DNA from: Bettongia penicillata ogilbyi
Taxonomy: Eukaryota; Chordata; Mammalia; Diprotodontia; Potoroidae
NCBI GenBank assembly: GCA_023548195.1
Contig: JAJHZJ010000754.1
Coordinates: 1,054,001 to 1,118,000 of the forward strand
DNA length: 64,000 bases
Direction: 5' to 3'
Shown here one piece after another: positions 37,401-45,597 of the stretch. Made by a program: the position numbers and the translations under genes. Under the pieces are notes generated by a model, which saw only the letters and a program-made list of their open reading frames with translations, was not told where the DNA came from and searched no databases. Positions within the stretch are counted from its first letter, which is position 1, and every line of letters starts with the position of its first letter.

Positions 37401-38786
37401 CTCAAAAGACCCCTTCAGGTGCTGCTTGTTGTGAAAGGCTTTCCTCATTGAAAATAGCATGAATGTCGTATTCAGATGGTCAGATATGTGTGGAAATTTA
37501 GGGTATGAGATTCCCAGGATGTTTAGACCCCAATTTTCATCCAGATTTGTTTGGTGCGTGCTATTCTGTATTGGTAGAATTCTATCCATGGTTGGAGTAT
37601 GTTTGCTACTCAGTCAGTCGTAACAAAATAGGGAGTCCACTCTGAGAAAGTAGGCCCTCAGTGTCAGACATAACACTCCTTCAGTCTTCAGCCAAATGAG
37701 ATCACAGTTGACATGTTATTTAAGCCAAAGATGTTGCCTGTTTGCGTAAATGAGCTCTTTGTTTCAGGCTCATGTACAGTCAGGAATGGTTCCTTCTCAT
37801 CCAACTGCTCATGCTCCAATGATGCTAATGACGACACAGCCACCTGGCGGTCCCCAGGCCGCCATCGCTCAAAGTGCACTACAACCCATTCCAGTCTCGA
37901 CAACAGCGCATTTCCCTTATATGACGCACCCTTCAGGTGAGGCGTGTGTGTGTAGGGGCTGGTACACCACAAAGCATTTTACTCAAATGTGGAATGATAG
38001 TGAACACTTCAGATCTTGTTTCAGAATAGGCCAGGATTGGTCAGTGTGTGCACCTGAGACCTAGTGAAACTCCTCTGGATACTCGTGTCTGTGATGTCAA
38101 GGAGAAGATGAGGCGTGTTCTCTGTAGGGAGGGCATATAGGGTCTGGATTGTTTAGAAGCAGCATCATTCTGTGTAGCTGATGTATGCATTGGACTGTGT
38201 TGGCTTTCCTAGTTATGACAATGAGCAGAGCGGTAGTTTTCTTCCTGAATTCCCACAACTTGGCATGGGGGGGAAATTGCTATAGTATCATTTGAATGGA
38301 GGCAAGCTCTAGAAAGTCATGGTTGGAAAGAGCTGTGTGTGTTGTCCTTTGATTCCGAGCGCAGGGGCGGTAGCATATCCCTGAGGGGAATAGAACCGTC
38401 CCTTCAGGTGGACTCTCCTCTTTGATGGCTGCTATGGCAGTATTTCATAGTTTGACCTTTTTAATCCAAAAGCAAATACTAGTACTTGGCTAATTTGGGA
38501 TAAATGTGGCTTCCCCTTCTTCCTTTTTCCCCATGAGCAACATGAAATCGTTCTTGGAGCATTATATGAAATGGTGTATCTGCCAGTTTGACCAGTGTGC
38601 CCCTGGTGTAGGTGGGTGGGGAAAAGTCAACCTGATTTTTTTGGTTTAAGCTGATATTCTAAGGATAGCATGAGGCTGTGTGTGTTGCCAAAACATTAGA
38701 GAAATTTGTGTGGTCCTGCCAGTTTTCTGTTTAAATATTCACTCTTCTTTTTTACAGTACAAGCCCACCACCAACAGCAGTTGTAA
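969..38786 (+). CDS. ATXN2: ATXN2 (ataxin-2), 3' part of gene: 14 coding exons, spliced
   Basis: Ataxin-2 is a cytoplasmic RNA-associated protein of polysomes, P-bodies and stress granules that controls mRNA stability and translation. The spliced coding parts are 969-1166, 7194-7301, 9694-9764, 12111-12415, 13908-13971, 14862-15014, 15499-15559, 22035-22219, 22760-22892, 28011-28064, 34066-34211, 35355-35582, 37768-37936 and 38758-38786. They sum to 1,904 nt; all junctions are GT-AG, phases agree throughout and there is one stop (TAA, 38784-38786). The translation matches my memory of the C-terminal half of human ataxin-2 almost residue for residue. It contains the PAM2 motif and the long Pro/Gln/His-rich low-complexity tail. 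The N-terminal polyQ tract and the Lsm and LsmAD domains are upstream of the window. Counting back from 25 human exons, these are exons 12-25. Gene partial at the 5' side; otherwise intact. Confidence 0.96.
1384..1399 (+). repeat. Left target-site duplication of the antisense L1
   Basis: TATTGGACTAACTTTG immediately before the L1 T-run; pairs with 7155-7171 (one substitution, one T inserted). Confidence 0.82.
3712..6506 (+). mobile_element. Half-L1 (HAL1-like) retroelement inserted in the L1, ORF1 only
   Basis: Order: GC-richer 5' leader (3712-4500); a decayed ORF1-like reading frame (about 4620-5610) with Lys/Glu-rich coiled-coil repeats, e.g. [20 protein letters not shown], and a following RNA-binding-type C-terminus; then a long purine-rich 3'UTR with a (CA)n block, ending in AAATAAATATAAAAAA. 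No reverse transcriptase is visible. This is the architecture known for HAL1 elements of therian mammals. Flanked by a degenerate duplication, 3697-3711 and 6507-6524. Frame broken by stops; inactive. Confidence 0.75.
5703..5732 (+). repeat. (CA)n microsatellite in the HAL1-like element
   Basis: About 14 CA units with one CG interruption near the start. Confidence 0.9.
7155..7171 (+). repeat. Right L1 target-site duplication containing the likely branch point of the ATXN2 exon-13 acceptor
   Basis: TATCGGACTAACTTTTG. CTAAC at 7162-7166 fits the mammalian branch-point consensus; its A (7165) is 28 nt before the AG at 7192-7193, a typical distance. Confidence 0.7.
7194..7301 (+). CDS. ATXN2: ATXN2 exon (human exon 13 equivalent)
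   Basis: 108 nt, 36 codons, acceptor TTGTCTTTTTAG, donor AAAG|GTTAGT. Encodes [20 protein letters not shown] then [16 protein letters not shown]. The exon is intact and in frame, but its acceptor lies only 22 bp beyond the target-site duplication of an antisense L1 (see findings). Phase 1 at both ends. Confidence 0.95.
7302..8077 (+). other. ATXN2 intron, nothing recognised
   Basis: A-rich sequence with no coding similarity I can see; 7870-8077 could be the diverged continuation of the L1 tail that follows. Confidence 0.5.
8078..8502 (+). mobile_element. Old L1 3'-end fragment
   Basis: Opens with GATAAATGGTCCAAGGATAT, then GAGAAATGCAAA and GATTGGCAAATGACAAAAAA, and later GGAATATAATGGACTATTAT: the usual order of the L1 ORF2 C-terminus and 3' end, strongly diverged. 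Confidence 0.7.
8768..9008 (+). mobile_element. MIR-type SINE
   Basis: GATCCTGGGCAAGTCCCTTA, later ATCAAATGAGATTGTA and CACAGTGCCTGGCACTCAGT. Near full length. Confidence 0.8.
9109..9306 (-). mobile_element. MIR-type SINE, antisense
   Basis: Plus strand reads GCCAGGCACTGTGG, CCCTGGGAGGTAGGTGCTAT and TGGATTTGAACTCGGG, the reverse order of a MIR. Confidence 0.8.
9694..9764 (+). CDS. ATXN2: ATXN2 exon (human exon 14 equivalent)
   Basis: 71 nt, acceptor TTTAATTTTTCAG, consensus donor AGG|GTAAGT. Encodes [20 protein letters not shown] then DFR. Charged, probably helical segment. Confidence 0.95.
9765..10689 (+). other. ATXN2 intron, nothing recognised
   Basis: AT-rich to 10240, then a pyrimidine-rich GC-higher block (10240-10600) of unknown origin, possibly an old LINE or LTR relic; no reading frame supports a gene. 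Confidence 0.5.
10690..10785 (+). mobile_element. MIR-type SINE fragment
   Basis: CTCAGCCTCTGTTTCTGTATCA then TTGGACTCGGTAGCCTCTAA: 3' part of a MIR-class copy. Confidence 0.6.
10786..12110 (+). other. ATXN2 intron, little recognised
   Basis: Unassigned sequence; a short SINE-like scrap (AAGCATTAATTAAGAATCTG, about 11440-11485) is the only repeat I can name. Confidence 0.5.
12111..12415 (+). CDS. ATXN2: ATXN2 exon (human exon 15 equivalent)
   Basis: 305 nt, the largest ATXN2 exon here, acceptor GCTTTTTTTAG, donor GCTGA|GTGAGT. Encodes [20 protein letters not shown] through [13 protein letters not shown] to EDKKDAAE. Lys/Glu/Ser-rich and disordered. It is the most diverged exon relative to my memory of the human protein, with several substitutions in the middle third but no frame loss. 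Confidence 0.95.
12895..13135 (-). mobile_element. MIR-type SINE, antisense
   Basis: TACCAGGCACTCTACTAAGT, GATGAGGAGACTGAGGC, CAGGGTCACACAGCTCGGAA and GGATTTAAGCTCAGGTCTTC on the plus strand. Confidence 0.85.
13140..13348 (+). mobile_element. SINE with RTE-like tail (MAR4-like)
   Basis: tRNA-related body (TTATGTGACCTTGGGCAAGT) followed by GCAAAGCCCTCCCTCACTCA, GCAAGTCATGTCATTATTTC and TTCTTCGGCAACGAAGGAC. The same tail occurs at 60265-60560. It is followed directly by an (AC)n run, as expected for SINEs mobilised by an RTE LINE. Confidence 0.8.
13349..13397 (+). repeat. (AC)n microsatellite at the SINE 3' end
   Basis: About 24 uninterrupted AC units grown from the SINE tail. Confidence 0.95.
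13537..13765 (+). mobile_element. MIR-type SINE
   Basis: ATGGAGTCAGGAAGACGTGA, AATAATAGCACCTACTTCCT and CAAATGAGATAACATGTAAA in MIR order. Confidence 0.8.
13908..13971 (+). CDS. ATXN2: ATXN2 exon with the PAM2 motif (human exon 16 equivalent)
   Basis: 64 nt, acceptor TTGTATTTTAG, donor CAG|GTAATC. Encodes [20 protein letters not shown] then Q. It carries the complete PAM2 motif, so this small exon decides whether ataxin-2 can bind PABPC1. Confidence 0.96.
13921..13965 (+). other. ATXN2: PAM2 motif (PABP MLLE-binding) in ATXN2
   Basis: [15 protein letters not shown] fits the PAM2 pattern with the key Leu, Ala, Glu-Phe and Pro residues. In known PAM2 peptides the Leu and Phe insert into hydrophobic pockets of the PABPC1 MLLE domain. 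The core is identical to what I recall for human ataxin-2. Confidence 0.93.
14205..14625 (-). mobile_element. L1 3'-end fragment, antisense
   Basis: Plus strand shows CAAAGTTGTTTTTTTAAAAT, CACTTCACAGAAGTCTTCCC and AGTTTTTTCTGAAACTCTCC, the antisense L1 3' region also seen less diverged at 1800-1900. Confidence 0.65.
14862..15014 (+). CDS. ATXN2: ATXN2 exon (human exon 17 equivalent)
   Basis: 153 nt, 51 codons, phase 0 at both ends. Acceptor TTTTTTTATAG, donor CAG|GTAAAG. Encodes [20 protein letters not shown], then [20 protein letters not shown] and [11 protein letters not shown]. Pro/Gln-rich tail; nearly unchanged from human. Confidence 0.95.
15499..15559 (+). CDS. ATXN2: ATXN2 exon (human exon 18 equivalent)
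   Basis: 61 nt, acceptor TTTTTTTCTCACAAG (an AAG acceptor), donor GCAG|GTAAAG. Encodes [20 protein letters not shown] plus the first base of a split Val codon. Confidence 0.95.
15895..16084 (+). mobile_element. MIR-type SINE
   Basis: GAGATCAGGAAGAACCGAGT, ATGACTTTGGGCAAGTCACT, TTTCCTCAGCTGTAAGATAG. Abuts the RTE relic. Confidence 0.75.
16085..17545 (-). mobile_element. RTE-clade LINE relic: reverse transcriptase C-terminus and zinc finger, antisense
   Basis: Minus-strand pieces in several frames, in order: [24 protein letters not shown] RT segment (about 17380-17290), [13 protein letters not shown] region, [20 protein letters not shown] (16740-16991), [20 protein letters not shown] followed by [20 protein letters not shown] (16520-16858), and [11 protein letters not shown] near 16190, a C-terminal zinc-finger remnant. 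The [15 protein letters not shown]...WQDKIPDTEVL signature is typical of RTE-like endonuclease-reverse transcriptases. Many stops and frameshifts: dead. Its autonomous relatives could have mobilised the RTE-tailed SINEs here. Confidence 0.8.
17546..19040 (+). other. ATXN2 intron, nothing recognised
   Basis: 17546-17880 is GC-richer with an A-run at 17701 and may be another eroded element; the rest is plain AT-rich intron. Confidence 0.5.
19041..19180 (+). mobile_element. SINE fragment (MAR1-like)
   Basis: AAACACTTATTAAACACCTG, then CCTGGGGACCC and CCCTCAAGGAACTTACGATG. Same family as 48455-48690, 51985-52195 and 59215-59465. Confidence 0.65.
19698..19838 (+). mobile_element. tRNA-headed marsupial SINE, short form
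   Basis: GGGGCAGCTAGAGAACAAAG, ATGGAGTCAGGAGGACCTGA and GTGACCCTGGCAAGTCACTT, ending in an A/T-rich tail. Confidence 0.85.
20186..20463 (+). pseudogene. Possible processed pseudogene, source gene not identified
   Basis: A 73-codon frame (20186-20407) reads [40 protein letters not shown] and [14 protein letters not shown]. After a one-base shift near 20380 it continues [26 protein letters not shown] to a stop at 20462. The composition looks like real protein sequence rather than intron noise, and no splice sites flank it. I do not recognise the parent gene. It could be a retrocopy with a frameshift, an exapted LINE piece or chance. Confidence 0.35.
20464..21570 (+). other. ATXN2 intron, nothing recognised
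   Basis: 20464-20900 could be the rest of the possible retrocopy above; no other feature seen. Confidence 0.45.
21575..21765 (-). mobile_element. MIR-type SINE, antisense
   Basis: CATTTTATAGATGAAGAAAC, GGTGGGATTTGAGCTCATCT and CACCACCTA-like head on the plus strand. Confidence 0.75.
22035..22219 (+). CDS. ATXN2: ATXN2 exon (human exon 19 equivalent)
   Basis: 185 nt, acceptor TGTCTTTTGTAG, donor CAG|GTGAGT. Encodes [20 protein letters not shown], then [20 protein letters not shown] and [19 protein letters not shown]. Low-complexity prion-like tail rich in Q, P, Y and H, thought to support condensate behaviour. The preceding intron of about 6.5 kb holds the RTE LINE and several SINEs. Confidence 0.95.
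22220..22759 (+). other. ATXN2 intron, nothing recognised
   Basis: Short AT-rich intron without a recognisable repeat. Confidence 0.6.
22760..22892 (+). CDS. ATXN2: ATXN2 exon (human exon 20 equivalent)
   Basis: 133 nt, acceptor GTTTGAACACAG, donor TATG|GTAGGA. Encodes [20 protein letters not shown] through AHEQTHAMY. It ends in phase 1 and can join exon 21 (28011), exon 22 (34066) or the candidate alternative last exon (27771), all in frame. Confidence 0.95.
23060..23235 (+). mobile_element. Degraded MIR-type SINE
   Basis: TCTAGGCAAATCACCCAATT, TTTCATCTGTAAGGTGCAGG and AAGGTACTGTATAAGTC keep MIR order but are poor matches. Confidence 0.5.
23460..23790 (+). mobile_element. Possible old LINE 3'-end fragment
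   Basis: AGAAAAGACTGGAAGCAACC TAAATGTCC and ATGTGGTACATTAATGGAAT resemble the end of L1 ORF2; weak. Confidence 0.5.
25085..25195 (-). mobile_element. MIR-type SINE fragment, antisense
   Basis: TTGCCCAGGGTCACACAGCT then TATTTGAACTCTGGTCCTTC. Confidence 0.7.
25200..27770 (+). other. ATXN2 intron, repeat-poor
   Basis: No SINE or LINE that I can name apart from a doubtful scrap near 27350-27410. AT-rich with normal complexity. Part of the repeat-poor zone described under findings. Confidence 0.5.
27771..27912 (+). CDS. ATXN2: Candidate alternative 3'-terminal exon of ATXN2 (new C-terminus, own poly(A) signal)
   Basis: Seen: a strong acceptor (TTTATTCCTTTCAATTAG), then CA completing an Ala codon with the G from exon 20, then 14 codons [14 protein letters not shown] and a TGA stop at 27815-27817. 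AATAAA follows at 27890-27895. Phase matches exons 21 and 22, so use of this exon would end ataxin-2 after ...HAMYA + [14 protein letters not shown], removing the last roughly 230 residues. No good donor is visible before the poly(A) signal, so a last exon is likelier than a poison cassette. The end at 27912 is estimated. Inferred; I cannot say whether this isoform is already annotated in mammals. Chance is the main alternative. Confidence 0.55.
27890..27895 (+). terminator. Poly(A) signal of the candidate short ATXN2 isoform
   Basis: AATAAA 73 nt after the TGA of the candidate terminal exon. Downstream sequence is only moderately U/GU-rich, so strength is uncertain. Confidence 0.45.
28011..28064 (+). 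CDS. ATXN2: ATXN2 cassette exon (human exon 21 equivalent)
   Basis: 54 nt, acceptor TATTTTCCAAATTCAG, donor GCCA|GTGAGT. Encodes (A)[17 protein letters not shown] and the first base of Ile. A multiple of 3 with phase 1 at both ends: skipping changes MYACP...FAI to MYV and keeps frame. Human ataxin-2 type IV lacks this exon, as I recall. Confidence 0.93.
28065..32340 (+). other. ATXN2 intron, repeat-poor
   Basis: 4.3 kb without a clear mobile element; only a weak SINE-like scrap (GAGCTGGAAAGGACCTTCGG, near 29910) and pyrimidine-rich patches at 30120-30260 and 30440-30520. Confidence 0.5.
32361..32555 (+). mobile_element. MIR-class SINE, well preserved
   Basis: ATGGGAAGAGCATTGGCTCT, GAAGACCTGGGTTCAGATCC, TGAAATGAGGGGGCTGAACG and GAGGTCCCTTCCAGCTCGAG. 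Confidence 0.8.
32560..34065 (+). other. ATXN2 intron, nothing recognised
   Basis: Ordinary intron leading to the exon-22 acceptor. Confidence 0.6.
34066..34211 (+). CDS. ATXN2: ATXN2 exon (human exon 22 equivalent)
   Basis: 146 nt, acceptor TTCCTTTTGCTTTAG, donor CAG|GTAAGG. Encodes [20 protein letters not shown], then [20 protein letters not shown] and HTAPSPVQ. His/Pro/Gln-rich. Confidence 0.95.
34212..35354 (+). other. ATXN2 intron, nothing recognised
   Basis: No exon-like frame or repeat seen. Confidence 0.6.
35355..35582 (+). CDS. ATXN2: ATXN2 exon (human exon 23 equivalent)
   Basis: 228 nt, 76 codons, phase 0 at both ends. Acceptor CTTGTTTTGTAG, donor CAG|GTAAAC. Encodes [20 protein letters not shown], then [20 protein letters not shown] through [20 protein letters not shown] to HMAHVPQ. 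Confidence 0.95.
35583..37767 (+). other. ATXN2 intron, nothing recognised
   Basis: 2.2 kb without identifiable repeat or gene. Confidence 0.6.
37768..37936 (+). CDS. ATXN2: ATXN2 exon (human exon 24 equivalent)
   Basis: 169 nt, acceptor CTTTGTTTCAG, donor TCAG|GTGAGG. Encodes [40 protein letters not shown] and [16 protein letters not shown]. One conservative change (AAIAQ for AALAQ) from my memory of human. Confidence 0.95.
37937..38757 (+). other. ATXN2 last intron, nothing recognised
   Basis: Ends in a strong polypyrimidine tract (TTCACTCTTCTTTTTTACAG). Confidence 0.65.
38758..38786 (+). CDS. ATXN2: ATXN2 last coding exon and stop
   Basis: Acceptor CTTCTTTTTTACAG, then TA completing Val, QAHHQQQL and TAA. 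The C-terminus is identical to the one I recall for human. The same exon continues as 3'UTR. Confidence 0.96.
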
Positions 38787-39345
38787 GGCTGCCCTGGAGG
38801 AAGCAAAAGGCCAAATTCCCTCCTCCCTTCTACTGCTTCTACCAACTGGAAGCACAGAAAACTAGAATTTCATTTATTTTATTTTTTTTTAATTAATTTC
38901 TTGTAACATCCATTAGGAATGCTAACAGTTCACCTTACAGTGGAAGACATTTGGACTGAGTAGAGGCATGTAGGCCCTTGCGGGTATCCCGTAATTCCAT
39001 GCAAGTGCCCCAGCTCTGCTTGCTGAAAACTGGAAGTTATTTATTTTCTAATGACCCTTCAAAGTCATGAACTCATCAGCTAGCAAAAGAAGTAACGAGT
39101 GATTCTTGCTGCTATTACCGCTAAAAATCAAGACTTGGAAAGCCCCTTTTACTAAACTTGAAAAAGGTTCAGTAAATTCTTATCGTCAAACTGATGGATT
39201 ATTATTTATAAATCAAGTTTGATGAGGTGATCACTGTCAACAGGCAGTGGTGCAACTTTTAAGTTAAGGGAAAACACTTTTACTTTGTAGATAATATAAA
39301 ATAAAAACTAAAAAAAAATTTAAAAATAAAAAAGTTTTAAAAACT
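38787..39345 (+). other. ATXN2: ATXN2 3'UTR
   Basis: About 560 nt from the stop to the poly(A) region; no transposon recognised. AU-rich toward the end. The 3' limit is estimated from the two poly(A) signals. Confidence 0.85.
39300..39330 (+). terminator. ATXN2: ATXN2 poly(A) signals
   Basis: Two AATAAA hexamers, 39300-39305 and 39325-39330, in an A-rich context, followed by GTTTTAAAAACTG and GT-rich GTGTGTTTGT. Confidence 0.8.
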
Positions 39346-39884
39346 GATACAAGTTAATGTGTGTTTGTATAAGCAACTTTTATTGTAGTTGATTATCATC
39401 TTAGCTTAATATAAACTACGAGGGATGATTAGCAGGTGACCTTTAATCTGCTTTCTTCTTTTTTAGTATTTATCATGCCATTTTCTGAGCTTAGGACATA
39501 TAGCCTTGTTTGAGAGAAATGCAAAGTCAGGATGGTTTTTCTGGTGGCTTAGAGGAATTGTGGTGTGTCTGCCTCAAGGAAGAAGGCTGTCCCCTAGCAG
39601 GTGGAGCTCAGCTTGTATCCTCCCAGAGGAAAGGGATTGCTGAACTGAGGCTGGCAGTCCTCAGTAGTGGGGCCTTGTGTTTAGAGCCACTCTGCCAGCA
39701 GGGGGGGCATGAGGCTGCCCACGATGCCTTAATGATGGAGTCTGTGGAGTTCCAATTGACTCTGCCAGGCCACATGGTGGGGGGCTAAAGGAAGCAAGCA
39801 AGTATGTTGGCAGTGTGTGGATTTCATACAGAAAACCACAAGATTAAGAATGAAAGCACTTTAGGATACTCAGTGACAACAAAG

Positions 39885-42800
39885 AGCTTCTGAAAACGGT
39901 TTTTAATTCATTTAGCAGTTTGTACATTGTAGCAAAATCTGCATGATTCCAGAATAAGTTATTTGATTGATTACAGTTTGCCCATGCTTTCCCCTCGGGC
40001 CTGTTCTGTCACTACAGATGTCATATGGGCTAACCTTTCTCACAGGAATAGTAAAATACATGGCAAATAGGCCAAGAGCTTTAAAGATACAGGATGAATC
40101 TACTTTCTGTGTCTTTGTAAAGTGCATTTTATACCTAAAAGAATGCACTACTCATTCTAGCCCAACAAGTGCTGGATTGAAAATGCTTGTTGGTTGAAAG
40201 ACTAAGTCTTTCTAAGTATACTGTTGAGCCCCCATTGCTTGGGTGGGAGCAAGCCAGTTGACATCTGTAGAGAATACAGCAAGTCAGGGGCAGAAGTCAT
40301 GGAGGCAGTGGCTTAGGATGGAACCATCCATGATCATTTTGCAAGCTTAAGTAAATGTTATGTAAAAAATAGTGTTCTCTGGTCCACAATATTAAAAATG
40401 GTTGTTATTCCTCTCTACCACAGGGTCCAGAAATTAACAGAGGCAGAGGATTTATACCAGATAGAACTATTTGGATTGCTGGTCTAGAATTCAAGGCAGG
40501 TTAGTGGGCTTAATTCTTTGGTGCTGATGTTTTTTTTTTTTTTCCTTCTGAATTTCTTTGTCTAGTCTTAGACCAGATACGTAAAGTTCCAGAAAGACAG
40601 ATTAGCATAGGGAGTGATGGTGTGTTGGGAGACAAAATACAGTAATTCTCTTCATTACAGTTAGGAAAAAATGGATAAAGTGGTAACTTAGGTGCTGAAA
40701 CTATTCTCAGAAATGTGGAACTCATCCTTAGCAGGCAGGGATCTTGAAAAAAGCTGATGATTTGACTGGTTCATCAAGAATTATGTTGCTCAGAGTAAAG
40801 GTGGGTTGAGGAAGGAGACTTGGTGTAATAGCACACATGGCAGGAACTCTCAAGAAGGTGGTCGTGCTTGTCCTCAGGACGCTAGGAAAGGGGGATGCCG
40901 TGAAAGCCATTGGGGTGGGGCAGCTGCCTGCCAAGAAAGACAAGGACATTTCCTCCAGTCCTCCTTCCATTTCCTCCAGCTGGGACTGTTGTAGAAGAGA
41001 GAGAAGACAGCAGTTTACTGTCACCAAAGCTCACTTTTTGTGAGATAGATAATGCATTAGAGCTGTTTAATTAGGGAGCCATCAGAAAAAGAATTTAAAC
41101 ACTTTGGATTAAAGCAGTGTGAGCATGCAGTTGGACGAGAGAGTCTACCCTCTTTGAAGGAATCCATGCTCTTATCTACAAATATCTGTCGTTACACTCT
41201 CTGAGGAGGATGTGCTGAGTGGCTGATGAGAAGTACGAGGGTCTGGCTGCTGGATTGTCTGGCTCAAGGAGCCTTCCTTTAGAAGGGCTGCACTAACATG
41301 GCCATAGCCATTCCAGCCTTGCCTGTGTTGGAGGGGCCATGGAAAACTTAAATAACATGTCATTATGGACTCTCCACCTTCAGTGTTTTACAAGGGAATA
41401 GGTGTAAGGCCTGGACCTGCTAGTTCACTGATTAGACCTTTAACTAATACCAGCCAGCACCTTCTCTGCATTTAGAATAAATTTCCTTGGTCCCTGAGGA
41501 AGGGGAGTCAAGGACTTCCCCCACATGAACTCAGATCTTCTTGACTTCAAGGTGGTCCCTTTATTCACTCTGCCAAACTGGAAGAGATGATTTTCAGCAC
41601 TGCTTAGAGTTTTTGATCACATTGTTACTTGTAGTACTGAGCTGTCATGATAGGAAGGAGAGCTTAGAAACAGAAGCAAAAATCTCTGTTTCTTACAATG
41701 TGAAATTGACGGTCAGTTGCTGGGACGACCAGAGAGAGGAAGGAGGATAGTGAGAGAGCCTTTGTCACTGCTGGGCAGGCAGGTGCTATTTCAGTCCTCA
41801 CTTCAATGAGAGCAGTAATAACGACTTCCTTTTCTATGGCACTTCACTCACAGGACCTATAAGAGCTAAATTTGGGATTATCAGTCAGGTTCTGAAATGT
41901 AGCTATCCAAATTACTAGGAGGAAGAGCAAAGCTGGAATGATTAGAAATTCCATAAAATAAGAGGCAGAATTTGTTCTAAAAGCAGCGCCAGCACAAGTA
42001 GATGTACAAAAGTGCAGGTGTTGAATATGTAGAGATGTTTGATTTTAGCTTCTAAGGTGAAACTACTAAAGTGAGGGAGTGGGGAGAATCATAGAAGTAG
42101 CATCAGAAGGTGTCCAGCTCATCTAAATGCCAGGTCGTGAGAGCAGCTGTCTGTTCTGTTGCTGTCATCTTTGTGGCTATCTCTCCACACTAAGGTTTTG
42201 TGAGCCAACCCCTGAGAATTGTATTGTAGGTCAAAGCAAAGGATTGGTAGAGAGAATAGGAACTTTTAAGACCTTACTGGGATTTTTTTGTTTTATGTGT
42301 GTCTACACACATGCCTATTTCACCAGAAACACATAGATCAATTAAGCAGGGACCAGCTGACTTGCAAACAGAACAGGAAGTTTATTACGCACCGAATATC
42401 TACACAGTCTTACTGGCCATGGCCCTGAAATCCTAGCTTCCATTTTAGGTCCCATAGTAAAAATAACTCATTCATGGGATCATTGGAAAAATTACCAGAG
42501 CTTTGAGCGTTATGGGTACCCACCCCCTACCTTTAGTTAAATTCATTCAGAAGGCTCTGGTAATCACAGAGGGAATCCCCTGTTCCCCACTAATGCCCAC
42601 CAAGAAACAAGCCATAATCTAGTTCTTTATAAATAAGGCACCAGGATAGAATTCTTCATCATCACTGTCCTCCCAAGGCAGTCAGACTTTCATTTCCCTC
42701 AAGATGTGACACATTTCACTTTTTTCAGTTTGTTTCTGATGGCAGTCTATTGTCATTTTTTAGGATGGAAAAATGGTTTTTCTTGAGAATCATTATGGGA

Positions 42801-43715
42801 TCAAAACATGCCCATTTGGGCTTGGAACTATGAACTAGTGAAGTAACATTTGCATATCTCAAATTTTAACTACAAAAATAGCATTTTTATTAGTCTAAAC
42901 AGTGCAATAAAAAGCAAGCAACCGTTTAGGTTAGAAACCTCCTTTAAGAACTAATCTGAGGTAAAAATGTTTGTATTTTTTTGTTTGTTTTCATGTTAAC
43001 TTTCTGTGTACGCCTCAAACTTGCCCTTCTTTCTGAGAGTGCAGGTGGAAGCAGTGTTAGCCAAAGCGATGGCAAGCTGTGACAGGTGACATAGCTGACC
43101 CGCCTTTTCCTCTTCCTTAGCTGGTGACTTGGGTTTCTATTGAAATAGAAGAAAAAAAAAATCTCAGTTTGTATTCTGGGGCATTAGTGTTTAGGGTTTC
43201 CTGACCCAATTATTAGAAATGTCTTTATTAGAACTTGGTCTTTGCCCATTCGTTTTGAAAGGGAAAGTACATTTTCTGCCATGGCCTCTGGACCCCTGTC
43301 TCTTAACTCATTTGGATCCCTTCTTGTGCAGCCAATGGCCGGGCTGGGCAAGGGCAGACACCGTGCAGGGTGAACCTCCCAGACTCCATCAACAGCATTT
43401 GAGAGCAATGAGGGGTGGATCTGGGCGACTCAACGGCAACTACTTGTGTAAACAAGGATTAGAAAGTCGTAGAGTAAAAACAGTAGTGAAAGGGTTAAAC
43501 AGTAGACCCTTTAACAGGCCTAATAGAGTGGCATCCAGACTGGAATGAACAATCACCAACATCCCTGGTACAATCTGTCTAGCAAGAAGAAAGCTAAAGA
43601 GGTACATTCAGAAGTCCCCAGCTCTCCAGGTAAAAGTGCATGATGCTTCTGTGAGGTGGGGCTGGGCTGGGAGTGGCACTGCCAAGCAGAGGAGACGTCT
43701 GCCACCACCAGTTCT
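39885..43715 (-). other. SH2B3: Probable SH2B3 3'UTR (about 3.8 kb)
   Basis: From the SH2B3 stop down to the ATTAAA at 39907-39902 I recognise essentially no SINE or LINE copy, unlike the neighbouring SH2B3 intron. Human SH2B3 also has a UTR of several kilobases and ends, as I recall, less than 1 kb from the ATXN2 end. Possible proximal AATAAA signals on this strand lie at 43229-43224, 42891-42886 and 42386-42381. The extent is inferred. Confidence 0.6.
39902..39907 (-). terminator. SH2B3: Candidate distal SH2B3 poly(A) signal (ATTAAA)
   Basis: On the minus strand, CTAAATGAATTAAAAACC. Position leaves about 550 bp between the two convergent gene ends, close to the spacing I recall in human. 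Confidence 0.45.

Positions 43716-45597
<1,882 letters not shown>

Noticed and set aside
42381..42386. AATAAA on the minus strand as the sole SH2B3 end
   Set aside because: Possible proximal site, but repeat-free sequence continues below it and human synteny suggests a more distal end.
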